A DNA stretch of 64,000 nucleotides from Erythroxylum novogranatense (GCA_029891385.1 CM057232.1:64541824-64605823); one strand, 5' to 3'. Counted from the first letter of the stretch, positions 45,151-56,365 are shown. Notes: generated by a model not told the origin, from the sequence alone. A program made the numbers and translations.

Positions 45151-47223
45151 CACTTGTGTCGTATATAACAACGAAACCATGACTAGGTCAGAGTTGCTAT
45201 AGCTTGTGATGATGATGCATGTTGTATGTGTTGAATTTCGAATTCAGTATGAGATATATTTTTCAAAATTTTCTTGCCCAGATATGTTCAAAAGATGTTG
45301 TTGTATATGTCTGTGGAAGCCCGGAATTTATCAATGTGATTTGATATGGTTTTGCTAATTTATTCCCTAATGTGCTGGGTTCTGTCTTTGTGCACATTCA
45401 CTGAACAGGCATGCCTATAAATTCCAGAATAAATTGTAGAAAAATGGTTTTTCGGATTTTCTTTCACCTACATGTCTCTAAGATGTTTATGAATGTCTAT
45501 ATGGATGGAAACATGTTTTCGAGGTGATTTACTATTTATTTGAGAATTTATTCTGTGCTGCTGGGAATAGCTGTGTTAAGGAACACAAATTTTGCATTGG
45601 CTTTGTTTCTGAGGTTGAATGAGTTTTTGATGGAAATAAATCCTGAAACAATTCATGGAGCATGTTGGAAACATTTAGTAACCTCTTTAATTTTCTCAGA
45701 ATTTATTGAAATTTTTTCAATGGGTTTTTCAAGCAAAACATAGAACTTGGCAGTTTTGAGAAAATTGCTGGAGTTGTTTTGTTTGAACTAAGAAATTGTG
45801 TAATTTTCAGTTCCAATGCCTTGGATCATTTTTAGTGTGATTAAAAATGTGTTAAATTGATTTTGTATGCTTGCCTAAATGAATTTTTTGAAATTAGGTT
45901 TCCAAATAATTTTCGGATGTCAAATGTGTCTCATTAGCGTCTCGTTAGTATATTCCCTTATCTTGATTGTTTTGGCCGTCACAAATTTTGTGACCAGTGC
46001 CGAAGTAGTCTTGATAAAGTGTAGACTACCTAGAGATACTTAGGTTGATAATTTGATATTCTCGAATTATTTGGAAATCCAAGTGAATAACAGTGTACTC
46101 ACTGATTTCAAATTCTTCATTTATAATTTGACTATATATGGTAAGCAACAATGAAAGTGTTTCATTGGTACATCATAATAATGTGTATTAGACTTGGTAT
46201 TGTGAATTTGAACTATACGAATTGAGAAATTAGCCAATTAAGATAGCAATTCCAACTGCACAAGTCGACTTATACGTTCATAACTCGACTTGTTTGTTGC
46301 ACTGTAGACGTATAAGTCGACTTACACAATGGTACAAATCGACTTGTTCGTGCACAGTTGCATAAGTCGACTTACACATGCATAAGTCGACTTACACAGA
46401 GGCATAAGTCGATTTATACATACACAAGTCGACTTATAACATGCAAAGGAGGGATGATGGATGATTTTAGGTATAAATTCAATGTGATTGATGAAGTACC
46501 CTAAGTCATTCCATATAGTCATGGTGACTATAATCCTACGGCTTGGAGAAAAAGAAGATGAGACCTGAAAACCCTCAAATTCATATGAAAACTAACGCCT
46601 TCCATTAATATGGGGAGAACCAGAGTTCGTATAGAGTTGGGTTGTTGGGCAAACCCAAGCTCACTCTATACGGATATGTTCGAACCATGGAAAATGAGAT
46701 TTTCAGATTAATGGGTCGGTTTTCACTAGAAGCTTTGATTTGTTGAGCAAACTCAAGGTCAACGTGGACAGAGGCGAAATTGGGTAGTGTACATCAGATA
46801 TACACGCATCAAGAGTTGATAACCCAATGTGTGTGCATACATCAAAAGTTGATAGCACTAGTCGATAGTTGCACCTAAGATGGAAATGGTATGATTGATA
46901 TCTGCCGATTGAACTAAGGTGGCTTGTTGGGCAAACCCAAGGTCATTTTAGGAATGTCGGATATCTATCTATGATGCAATTGGTATGACCGATACCTACC
47001 GATTGAACTAAGGTGGCTTGTTGGGCAAACCCAAGGTCATTTTAAGGAATGTCGGATATCGACCCACTAGGACATTTTGTCATAATGTTTCTTGAATTCG
47101 TACTGAGGGTTGTGGATTCTATGAAACTAGTGGGAGCCATATGCATGTCATGCAAGTCCTTATGATCATGCAAGTAATTCTATTCTAACATTCTTTCTCT
47201 CGATCCCTTTAGGTTGATTGAAG
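45151..47223 (+). other. Untranslated leader of H
   Basis: About 2.07 kb lies between primer site and gag without a credible protein. It carries the AAGTCGACTT cluster (46262-46435) and, near gag, duplicated blocks such as TTGTTGGGCAAACCCAAGGT (46924 and 47020) and GGTATGACCGATACC. The G leaders match it. Confidence 0.8.
46262..46435. repeat. Eight palindromes AAGTCGACTT in the H leader
   Basis: Starts at 46262, 46282 (AACTCGACTT), 46314, 46336 (AAATCGACTT), 46364, 46384, 46406 (AAGTCGATTT) and 46426. Spacings are 20, 32, 22, 28, 20, 22 and 20. Each perfect copy is a self-complementary 10-mer, often extended to TAAGTCGACTTA. Confidence 0.9.
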
Positions 47224-47994
47224 ATGACATCTAGTGTGAACTTGCGCTCGCTTATGGAATCCAACAAGTTAACTGGACCAAATTTTCTCGATTGGCTGAG
47301 AAATCTGAGAATTGTTCTCAGGTCTGAGGAACTGGGATATATCCTAGATGTTCCACTTCCTGATCCACCTGCTGTTGATGCTTCTGATGAGGATCAGAAA
47401 GCATATCGAAAGCATCTTAAAGACAGTGACATGGCTACCTGCATCATGCTTGCCTCGATGTCACCAGAGCTGCAGAAGCAGCATGAGTCTATGGATGCTC
47501 ATACCATAGTGTTTCATCTTAGGGAGCTGTTTGATGAGCAAGCTCGGTCTGAAAGGTTCGAGACCTCTAGGCTACTCTTCACTACTAAGATGACTCCAGG
47601 TTCATCTGCAGTGCAGTATGCACTGAAGATGAATGGGTATATTGAGAGATTGGCCATCTTAGGTTTTGTCATGGATTATGAATTAAGTATTGATTTAATT
47701 CTGGTTGGATTGTCTGATAGTTATTCACAGTTTGTGTTAAACTATCGGATGAACCAAGTATCCACAACAATCCCTGAGTTGATCAATCTGCTCAAGACAG
47801 CAGAGCAAGCTATCAAGAAGGATAGCAACCAAGTGCTGATGGTGGACTCTTCTTCTGGTTCAAAGAAAAGGAAACAGAAGAAGAAAAGGTCTAAGAAACC
47901 AAAAGGAAGTATAGCCAAGAAGAAAACCAAAGAGACTGCACCAAAAGGAACATGCTTCCATTGTGGCAATACTGGTCACTAGAAGCGCAACTGT
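47224..47994 (+). pseudogene. gag: Copia gag of H with a stop in the zinc knuckle
   Basis: The ATG at 47224 (MTSSVNLRSLMESNKL) is chosen because it agrees with the G gag start. Gag holds NFLDWLRNLRIVLRSEELGY, FHLRELFDEQARSERF, SIDLILVGLSDSYSQFVLNY, a lysine-rich tail and the zinc knuckle CFHCGNTGH-stop-KRNC (47953-47994). The stop is TAG at 47980-47982, where relatives have TGG (Trp). The same frame stays open after it to 48546, so one G-to-A change splits an otherwise continuous gag-protease frame. Gag builds the particle and binds RNA. Confidence 0.9.
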
Positions 47995-49434
47995 AAAGTC
48001 TATCTGAAGGAACTGAAGCAGAAAAAGGCATCAGATGCCTCGACTTCTTCAGGTATGTTTGTCATTGAGGTTAATACTATTTTTGATCATAACATATGGG
48101 TATTAGATACCGGTTGTGGCTCACACATATACAATGATATGCAAGGCCTCAGGGACAGTAGACAACTCATGAAGGGAGAGGTAGACCTGCGTGTGGGAAA
48201 TGGAGCAAGAGTTGCTGCATTAGCCGTAGGCACTTACTTTTTGTCACTCCCCACTGGGATTGTAATTAAATTGGATGATTGTTATTTTGTACCTGTATTA
48301 ACAAAGAACATATTGTCTGTTTCTTGTTTAAATAGAGCTGGTTTCCATTTGACTTTTAGTAACAATGGTTGTTCTATTAGTTTGAATGGAATGCTTTATG
48401 GTACTGGTACTTTATGCAATGGAATTTACACATTAGATATGTCACATCCAATTATGAATGTCAATGACACGAAAAGACATAAACGAGATAATTTAAAATC
48501 AACTTACTTATGGCATTGTCGCCGCCATATAAATGAGAGACGATAGCTAAGCTCCATAAGAGTGGTAGTTTAGGTAATTTGATTATGAATCATATGACAC
48601 ATGCGAATCTTGTTTATTAGGCAAGATGACTAAGTTACCCTTTAAGGAAAGGGTGAACGAGCGATCGGAGTATTAGACCTAATACATTCGGATGTATGTG
48701 GTCCGATGTCCATCCATGCTAGAAGTGGTTATCTTTACTTCATTACCTTTATCGATGACTATTCTCGATATGGGTACTTGTCTCGATGAGATACAAATCA
48801 AGCATTTGAAAAGTTCAAACAATTCAGAAATGAAGTAGAAAACCAACTTGGGAAAAGTATCAAGACATTACGATCTGATCATGGTGGGGAATACTTAGAC
48901 CAACAGTTTTTGGATTATCTCAGAGATAATGGGATTTTATCTCAATGGACTCCTCCATACACACCACAGTATAATGGTGTGGCAGAAAGGAGAAATCGAA
49001 CCTTGTTAGACATGGTACGATCAATGATGGGTTTTGCAAAGTTACCAAAATCCTTTTAGGGGTATGCAATCGAGACAGTTGTTTACTTGCTAAACAGAGT
49101 CCCATCAAAGAGAGTTGATGTTACTCCATATGAGATGTGGACTAACAAAAGACCCTATCTTACTCATTTGAAAGTTTGGGGCTGTCCTACTTATGTGAAG
49201 CGGACACGAATGATAAACTTGATGCAAAGTCCGACAAGTGTTTGTTCAGTAGGATATTCTAAAGAAACAATGGGATATCGCCTACTTCCGAGGAACAAAA
49301 GGTGTTTGTTTCAAGCATGCTGTCTTTTTAGAGAAAGAGTTTCTTTTACAAGAAGACAAGGGGAGAAAATTGAGCTTGAAGAAGTTCAGGATGCTCGAAT
49401 GCACGCAAATCAATCGCTCGAACTCAAACTATAA
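47995..49434 (+). pseudogene. pol: Copia protease and integrase of H
   Basis: The protease catalytic motif WVLDTGCGSHI is intact (DTG at 48106-48114). It is followed by KGEVDLRVGNGARV and the stretch FVPVLTKNILSVSCLNRAGF, then the pre-integrase zinc site, where a deletion turns the HCRLGH found in G into HCRRH (about 48520). The integrase core follows in broken frames: first Asp near 48680, SDHGGEY near 48873 and GVAERRNRTLLDM near 48976. LNRVPSKRVDVTPYEMWTNK and WGCPTYVKRT come next from 49087. A TAG near 49059 replaces the Trp codon seen in G. Confidence 0.87.
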
Positions 49435-51112
49435 CTCATACGATGAAGTAACAATTCAACCTTCTACAACACACGAAGTTCATAGGTCACGTAGGATACG
49501 CTCTGTTCCCGAGAGATATGGATTTCTCGTGAATGAACAGGATGATGTATTGCTCATAGAAGATAATGAGCCTACCACCTATGAAGAGGTTCTGAAGAGT
49601 TCAGAGTCTCAGAAATGGCTTCATGCCATGCAAGCTGAAATGGATTCCATGTATGAAAACCAAGTATGGACTTTGGTTGATGCACCCGAAGGAATAAAAC
49701 CTATAGGGTGCAAATGGGTTTTCAAAAAGAAAATCGACATGGATGGTAATGTAATTACCTATAAAGCAAGGCTTGTGGCTAAAGGTTTTCGTCAAAGATA
49801 AGGAGTTGACTATGACGAGACTTTCAGCCCAGTAGCAATGCTTAAATCCATTAGAATACTCCTAGCCATTGCCACTCATTATGATTATGAGATATGACAA
49901 ATGGATGTGAAGATAGCTTTCCTAAATGGAAATCTAGCTGAGGATGTGTATATGACACAACCTGAGGGCTTCACCTCCTATGATGGCGAAAAGGTATGCA
50001 AGCTTCAGAAATCCATCTATGGATTGAAGCAAGCATCCAGAGTTGGAATATCCGCTTTGATGAGGTAATCAAAGAGTTTGGTTTCTCACAAAACCGGATG
50101 AATCTTGTGTATAAGAAGGTCAATGGGACTGCAATCGTATTCCTTGTGCTATATGTGGATGACATATTATTACTAGGAAACGATGTCTCTATGCCGCAAT
50201 CACCAAGATTTGGTTGTCCAAACAATTTGCCATGAAAGACCTTGGTGAAGCAACTTATATCCTTGGGATAAGGATCTACAGAGATAGATCAAAAGGTTGC
50301 TTGGTCTTTCACAATCAACGACATAGACAAGATGCTAAAGAGGTTTAGCATGGAGCAATCCAAGAGAGGGTACCTTCCGTGACTCATGGGATAACACTCA
50401 AATCTATGTGTCCTAAGACACAAGATGAGAGGATGCACATGGATATGATCCGTATGCATCAGCGGTAGGATCTATCATGTATGCTATGCTATGTACGAGA
50501 CCCGATGTATCATATGCTCTAAGTGTTCGACGAGATACCAATCGAATCTGGTGAGGGTCATCGGGTGGTCACAAGAATATCCTTAAGTACTTACGAAGGA
50601 CTAAGGATGTTTTCTTGATATATGGGGATGGAGATCTCAGTGAGCGGGTATCTGAGATGCCGCTTTCAATGATAAGGATGATTCCAAATCCCAATCAAAG
50701 TTATGTATTCACACCGAACGGCGGGCGCGGTTGGAAGAGTTCCAAACAAGAGACGCATCGCCGATTCAACAACCGAGGCGAGTACATTGCCGCTTGAAGC
50801 GAGAAAGGAAGCGGTTTGGATCAAGAAGTTCATTCTTGAACTTGGTGTGGTTCCTAGCATAATGGGCCCATACATTGTATTGTGACAACAATGGGGCTAT
50901 TCTTGCAGCGAAGAACCAAGGTCTCATCAACGATCCAAACATGTACTCCGCAGATATCCTTTGATAAGGAGATCGTGGGGCGTGGTGATGTCCAGATCGA
51001 GAGTTCCCACCGAGCGAATATTGCTGATCCATTGACGAAGCCATTGTCACAAAAGAGTTTTGATTCTCATGTGCTCGCCTATGGTATTAGATATCAAGGC
51101 GATTGGCTTTAG
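49435..51112 (+). pseudogene. pol: Copia RT and RNase H of H
   Basis: RT blocks: YEEVLKSSESQKWLHAMQAE, WTLVDAPEGIKPIGCKWVFK, YKARLVAKGFRQR, then TAA at 49799 for Gln and TGA near 49895 for Trp in the WQMDVK block. [10 protein letters not shown], the catalytic YVDD (50152-50163) and DLGEATYILGIRIYRDRS follow. The RNase H area (about 50600-51112) contains EAVWIKKFILELGVVPS, YCDNNGAI and the closing GIRYQGDW before TAG at 51110. Several frameshifts occur, notably around 50520-50580 and 50640-50780. Confidence 0.87.
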
Positions 51113-51114
51113 GT

Positions 51115-51126
51115 CAAGTGGGAGAT
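51115..51126 (+). other. Polypurine tract of H
   Basis: CAAGTGGGAGAT directly precedes the TG of the 3' LTR. Confidence 0.82.
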
Positions 51127-52977
51127 TGTTAGAGTAGTGCCCTAAAGGCAATCGCCTTTAAGCGCATTTTGTACAAATTTGTGTGCAGCCTTTATGAATA
51201 AATAAAGAAAGACATATTTCATTAATTTGTTGTTCATTATTTATGAACTGATATAGATCTGTAATCAAATTAATGAAGTCCATGATATATGACATAGCAT
51301 GAAGGAAATTATGATGTGATCATACTACTGAGATTCCTATCATGTGCAATTATGTCATTATCTAAATTATCCCTAGTCATAGGATTACTGAGACTGGACA
51401 TCGGTAATCCGGAAAGACTAGCACATCTCATACTCCTTGATTTGATCAAGCAGTGGATCTTAGAAACTATAAATATGAGATATTTAGGGTTGAGATGTGG
51501 ATGCTTACTAGAGGTAGTAAGTACATTGGATGACCTGCCATGAGATCATCACATGGATGTCCTATTCTAATGTCAGTGATAATCTCATCATAGCAATGGT
51601 GCAAGTATCCTTAGACTTGAGGTGCTCAAGGATATCTTGATATCTTGATTACGTGCTTTGACTCCATTCCTTGTTGCCTTACAGAGGTCGCTCATAGGGT
51701 GGTGCTTGGGTACAGTTTGAGGTATTCGAAGGTAATTGAGTAGCCAATAGAGGATTCACCACTTCTGTGATAGCAGAAGATGATACCCATGGCCTCTTGT
51801 CAGGGTCATTACTTAGAAATCTCGGCGGAGTATGTATGTCGTGAAGAGTGTCTTCATGACATATAAAGTAATGAGTCCCGTGACAGAACTGAAATCACTG
51901 GACTAGATTTGACGTAGTCGATCTAGTAAGAGTTGACACATTGCCCATACTCATAACCAAGTGGGGTATAACATGGTGAAAGGACGAATTGCACAGTAAT
52001 TGTCTATGGAAAGGTTCGTGATATGGTCCATGATGAATATATATTCATTCGTCAAACCAATTACTTTCCGGTCAATTGGGGGTCATGATGTGTTGCTAGA
52101 TACCGCTCATGACTTGCTTAGATTAAGTGTTAATCTAAGTGCCCAACATAACTGGGAACCTAATGGGTCACACGCATAAGAGTGTCTCGGAGAATTTGTA
52201 AAATAGTTTTGGATAGAGTTCCAATAAATGGAGAGCAAAAGGATTAAATGGATCCCGTTGAGATCGAGATATGTCCCGATGAGATCGCGACATCGATATT
52301 GCTGAAAAAGGTTTTCGGTGGTTTTTCCATGCCGGGGCCCTGTAGGATCGACCCCAGTGTGACTAGACCACTTTAGCAATTATATATATATATATAATTA
52401 ATTAATTAAAGAATTAATTAATTAATATATATATATGCTTGTAACGTGGAGGAAGGAGGGGAGAAGCTTCCTTTAACTTTGATGACTCATCCTTTAACAT
52501 TTAATGCCTTTAAATGTTAAAGACAAGTGTACTAAAGGACAAAAGCTAATGAAAATGGATGATGGTCGTATAAGACTAGTGGCCTTGATAAAGAAGAAAG
52601 GTTTTCTACACTTTTTGAGATAGATCAAGGAAGTAAGGTTTTTGAGAAAAACCTAAGTCTTCATCTTCTCCATCGATTCTTCACTTTCTCCTCCAAGTTT
52701 TTCATCCTCCATCTTCATTGATTCAAGCTCTCCATAGAACAAAGGTAAGATCTAGCATTCTTTAATTTGTTCTAGCTATTCCCGGGTCAAAGGGTTTGTC
52801 CCGGTTAGGGTCTCCGATCTCTGCGTGGATACCGTTAGAGACGGTCTCCTTTGGTCGTTCGGTTTGAGTTTGTTATATATATACACATGGATCCTGGCTT
52901 TCGGGAAGGTCCCGGAACAAAAAATTTTTGTTTTCCGCACCGTGGGCATGTGATGCTCACACCGGGATTTTCCTACA
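51127..52977 (+). repeat. 3' LTR of H
   Basis: It is 1851 bp, TGTTAGAG to CCTACA, then the duplication GATAT. It matches 43259-45137; one difference is CTCGGCGGAG (51821) for CTCTGGCCGGAG (43948). Confidence 0.92.
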
Positions 52978-52982
52978 GATAT

Positions 52983-53733
52983 CATGATTAATAACAAGGC
53001 ATGGTACATGTCAACCTTTGATTAATCATAGTTTCTTGATCCCCAAGTCGACTGATTATAACAAATGACATTGATGACTCCTCATCAATTCATTTGAGCA
53101 CGGCCATGCATTTCTTCAGTCACACTTATCAAGAGGCCCAAATGATATCTCTCTCATTTAAGAGAGGTACAAATCCCATCTACGTCATTCACATCCCTCC
53201 GCATTATTCATTTAGTGTCCAACATAAGACTATTTGTTATTCGGTTAAAAATAACTTAGTCTAATATCAAAACACTAAATTCCTCATGTAGGGAACCATG
53301 ATGACTTCAGGTCAAAGGACTAAAGTCAAACCATATTGAGAATCACTAATGAAATGAAACCATGTAGTATTCTCTTTTTTTGGTCGGTCCAATATATGTT
53401 CTCTAACATATATCTATGTTTCGATTTGATATCTCATATCCATGATCGAGAATCGTGATCATCAATCGAACACATAATAGCCTTAATTCATTATTGTTCC
53501 ACCAATAATGATCGACTAGGAACGATCTAGAATAGTATTATAACACTTATGGTTTTACTATCAAGTCACATACTTGATGACATAAGTTTAATATCATTCA
53601 TGGAATGTAAATCACATTACATAAATGAAATACATGCATATATAAAATGAATACCTCACAATATATTATTAACAAATCATAATGTTAATACATGAATCAC
53701 AAATGTTCATTGGCCTAGGGCACACTACTAACA
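52983..53733 (-). repeat. 5' LTR of C, outer part
   Basis: It resumes the C LTR after H and ends CACTACTAACA at 53733, followed by CAATG. Compared with 36476-37226 it reads TCGATTTG for TCTGATTTG and CGAACAC for CAGAACAC. Confidence 0.9.
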
Positions 53734-53770
53734 CAATGCTAGTTTGAATAAATTAAGATGATACACAATT

Positions 53771-53955
53771 GTTCTCATAAAAATTAAGTAATGCAATTAA
53801 TACCAATTTGTAACAATTTTTATTATCAAATTGCATAAAATAAAAGTACACACTCAGGGGTTAATTTAAGAACAAAATCAATAATTAGGAGTCAAAAAGG
53901 ATAGTAAAGGCTATGAAAATGTCACCAATTTACATAATAAACTTGGGCTCAATCA
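53771..53955 (-). repeat. LTR of D2, right part
   Basis: It matches the last 180 bases of D1 (AATTTAAG, ACAAAATCA, GAGTCAAAAAG, AATTTA, AAACTTG boxes) and ends TCAATCA, the LTR start on the minus strand. Confidence 0.75.
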
Positions 53956-55413
53956 AATTCCTCCATATATAGACCTTTGTAATCCTAGAAAAAGTTTATA
54001 AGAGTCAAAGAGACACAAGTGAAAAAGAAAAATTCCGACTATGTTTATAACAATAATAGGGAATTGGTAAAAATCACTTTCTCAAAAATCAATCAAAGCA
54101 GTCTGAAAGAGTACTAAGAAAATAAACACTAAAAGAATTTAATCTAAGAGATTGAACAAAAGAGATTTCACTCAAGGTAAGGTGTTTGCTCTCATCTCAC
54201 TTGTGTTTAGGGATATTTTCACTCTAAAATCCACTTAGTCCATTCTCTACCATAAACTTGTGACGGTCCTTCTTCTCCACTACAAGAACTATAATTTCGA
54301 AAATCAAGAGGACTTGTCAAGGATATAATGCACGGAAGGCTAGATGAAATGGATAGGATGGATGAAGGAAAAGAAAGTATGAGTACATGCACTACAATTA
54401 TGAAATAGATGTCAACAGTAAGACAATATTGACACAAATGATAACTTAAAAAAAACATAAATATAACACATACATATAAAAATTTATTTGTTGCTTATTT
54501 TTTTTCGTATTTTTCTCTTTTTCTTTCTTTTCTCCCTTTTTTTAGAACACATATGTAGAACACTTTTTTTAAATAACTAGAAGAAAATGAAAAATAACCT
54601 CTTGTCACATAAGGAAATGAAAAATAAACTATTGACACATAAAAAGATATGTGCATGTACTAAAAAATTATGGCTCAAGGGGCTAGCAATGGATAGGTGT
54701 GTATGAGGGAGAATTGTTAAATTGAGGATTTTTTTTCTTAAAAAAAATTAGTTCCTACAGTAGTATGATGCCGTGGCGAAACTGAAGTTTGTCGCAGTGA
54801 ATTGCTCAGTTCACAAACATTGCCGTGAAAAAAAATTAGTTCACTGTGGCAAAAAACATGCATATGGCCGCGGTGAAGGTACAGTATGCGGCGACGAAAA
54901 ACAACGGAAACACAATTTCCACAGTCACCAAGTTTAAAAATTATGAACATCATGCATAATTGACTATCACGAATATGTAAATGGCAAAAATGGAACACAA
55001 ACAAGTGGTGTAAGATGGGAAAACCTACCTCCCCCACGCTTAAATGACATATTGTCCTCAATGAAGAAGAATCAGAACATAATCACAAAGTGAACAAGAC
55101 AGGAGATAAAGAGTAGCGGCATTAAGAGACAAAAGGGAATTTTATTGGAATGTGAGGCTACTGATGAAAGTAAAAATATAGCTATCTACCTACTGAGATG
55201 GTACTCCCCCACACCTGGTAAGAAATATAGTACATCAAAACAAGATATAACTAAGCAAAGATCAAAAGTAAATAAACAAGTGAAGGAGAGAAGGAACCTG
55301 ATATTTATGGCAGTTTTTAGTTCTCATGATAGAGCTTCAAAAGGTGGCCATTCACTTTGAGTTGTGCACCAGTTGCTTCATATACAAGATCTACCATGCC
55401 ATACTTGTGCTCT
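53956..55413 (-). other. 3' non-coding region of D2
   Basis: It lies between integrase and LTR on the minus strand, about 1.46 kb. It holds a G-rich tract (GTGGGGGAGG on the minus strand, about 55027-55036) preceded by TTGAGGACAAT, the sequence that follows pol in Athila/Tat elements, and relatives of the GCGGCGAA palindrome (54768-54905). Frames such as 54738-55061 minus show no known domain, so an env-like gene is not supported. Confidence 0.6.
54487..54548. repeat. Polypyrimidine tract
   Basis: Almost pure T/C on the plus strand (TTTTTCTCTTTTTCTTTC and neighbours), purine-rich on the minus strand, inside the D2 non-coding region. It could be a secondary polypurine primer for D2. Confidence 0.6.
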
Positions 55414-56350
55414 TTAGTGATCACGGTCCATCCCAACGAGTATTGAATTTTTCATGTTTAAAGATGAAACGAGCCTTGAACAGCAGTACCTTGTTCCCTT
55501 CCTTGAAGCTCTTCCTCTGAGAATCTTATCATGCATCAACTTTATCTTTTCTTTGTAGAGGTTCGAATGTTCATATTCCTCTAGCCTTATCTCCTCTAGT
55601 TCTTGTAGTTGTAGTTTCCTCTCTATACCGAAAGATTCTAAGTCCATGTTGCATTGCTTAACTGCCCAATAAGCTTTATGCTCTAACTCCACGGGCAAAT
55701 GACAAGCTTTTTCGTAGATTAATCGGTAATGGGATATGCCGATTAGGGATTTGGAGGTGGTGCAATTGTCCCATATTGCCTCTTTGAGACAAAGGCTCCA
55801 ATCTTTCTTTGATGGCTTTACTATTTTCTCCAAGACGTGCTTCACCTCTCTATTTGAAACTTCAGTTTGATCATTGGTTTGTGCATGGTATGCGCTAGAG
55901 GTTTTGTGAGTGACTCCAAATTTAGAAAATAAGTTACCATCAATGACTCTATTACCGAAATATGTCCCTTAATCACTAACCACAACTTTAGGAATCCCAA
56001 ATCGACAAAAAATGTTTGACTTAAGGAATTTGGATACGGCCTGGGATCATCTTTTCTCGTAGGAATAGCCTCTATCTATTTGGAAACATAGTCAACAGTT
56101 AAAAGGATATACACAAAGCCAAAAGATGGGGGAAAGGGACCCATGAAATCAATTCCCCAAACATCAAAGATTTTGCAAAATAATAGAGGTTGCTGTGCCA
56201 TTTCATGCCATTTTCCTAACCCTACAAAGCGTTGACATTTGTCACATGACTGGCAAAATTTGAATGAATATTTTAAAAGAGTAGGCAAATAAAAACCAGA
56301 ATCTAGAATTTTCAAAATTCAAAACTTTCCACTCAGAACTCCAAAAATTG
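55414..56350 (-). pseudogene. pol: Athila-type gypsy integrase of D2
   Basis: On the minus strand: a zinc-binding CQSCDKCQR, then IFDVWGIDFMGPFPPSFG (first catalytic Asp) and YILLTVDYVSK, all in the frame from 56315 to 56076. After stops and shifts there is a GTYFGNRVIDGNLFSKFGV region and AYHAQTND, with EVSNRE holding the catalytic Glu. The frame 55845-55414 carries HVLEKIVKPSKKDWSLCLKE and YEKACHLPVELEHKAYWAVK, the C-terminal signature of Athila/Tat integrases. It would insert cDNA; this copy has multiple breaks and lacks the rest of pol upstream of about 56350. Confidence 0.87.
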
Positions 56351-56365
56351 CAAATTTGGTCTCTA

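Larger units (their letters stand above)
43259..52977 (+). mobile_element. Ty1/copia element H, complete structure
   Basis: It is 9719 bp, TGTTAGAG to CCTACA, flanked by GATAT (43254-43258 and 52978-52982) in the 5' LTR of C. It has 5' LTR, primer site, 2-kb leader, gag-pol, polypurine tract and 3' LTR in normal order. It is the innermost and so the youngest insertion in its chain. The two LTRs differ by scattered substitutions and small indels. Coding frames are broken, in many places at sites of the CAG/CTG to CG type. It is a useful undamaged-order reference for G. Confidence 0.93.
35799..53733 (-). mobile_element. Ty1/copia element C, minus strand (holds H)
   Basis: It is flanked by CAATG at 35794-35798 and 53734-53738. 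On the minus strand: 5' LTR (53733-52983 plus 43258-42587), primer site, leader, gag-pol (40624 to about 37295), polypurine tract and 3' LTR (37226-35799). Without H it is about 8.2 kb. The LTRs are about 1.42 kb and near identical by eye. Its RT and RNase H resemble G/H but the LTRs are of a different family. Gag is internally deleted and pol is frameshifted. Confidence 0.92.
35659..53765. mobile_element. Short TG...CA element J (167 bp, split by C)
   Basis: The D2 LTR has an insertion absent from D1: TGTTGGACCCCGAAC at 35659 through 35798, continuing 53739-53765 and ending GATACA. It is flanked by CAATT (35654-35658 and 53766-53770). D1 shows the empty site, with a single CAATT near 1495. 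TG...CA ends and a 5-bp duplication suggest a small solo LTR, for example of a TRIM-like family. Element C entered it at CAATG. Confidence 0.65.
34263..56365 (-). mobile_element. Athila-like Ty3/gypsy element D2, truncated (holds J, C, H)
   Basis: On the minus strand: integrase (about 56350-55414), a 3' non-coding region with a G-rich tract at about 55025-55036, then the 3' LTR (53955 down to 34263, interrupted by J and C). The LTR runs TGATTGAGCCC to CGGATCAACA on the minus strand. It matches D1. The integrase sequence and the GTGGGGGAGG tract after pol are typical of Athila/Tat gypsy elements. Everything upstream of the integrase is missing where E begins. It is inserted in the leader of copia A; the second copy of its duplication is not in the window. 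Confidence 0.75.

Noticed and set aside
54738..55061. Possible env-like gene of the Athila element
   Set aside because: The position is right, but the frame is short, has no signal peptide or membrane pattern of an envelope protein, and overlaps the G-rich tract region.
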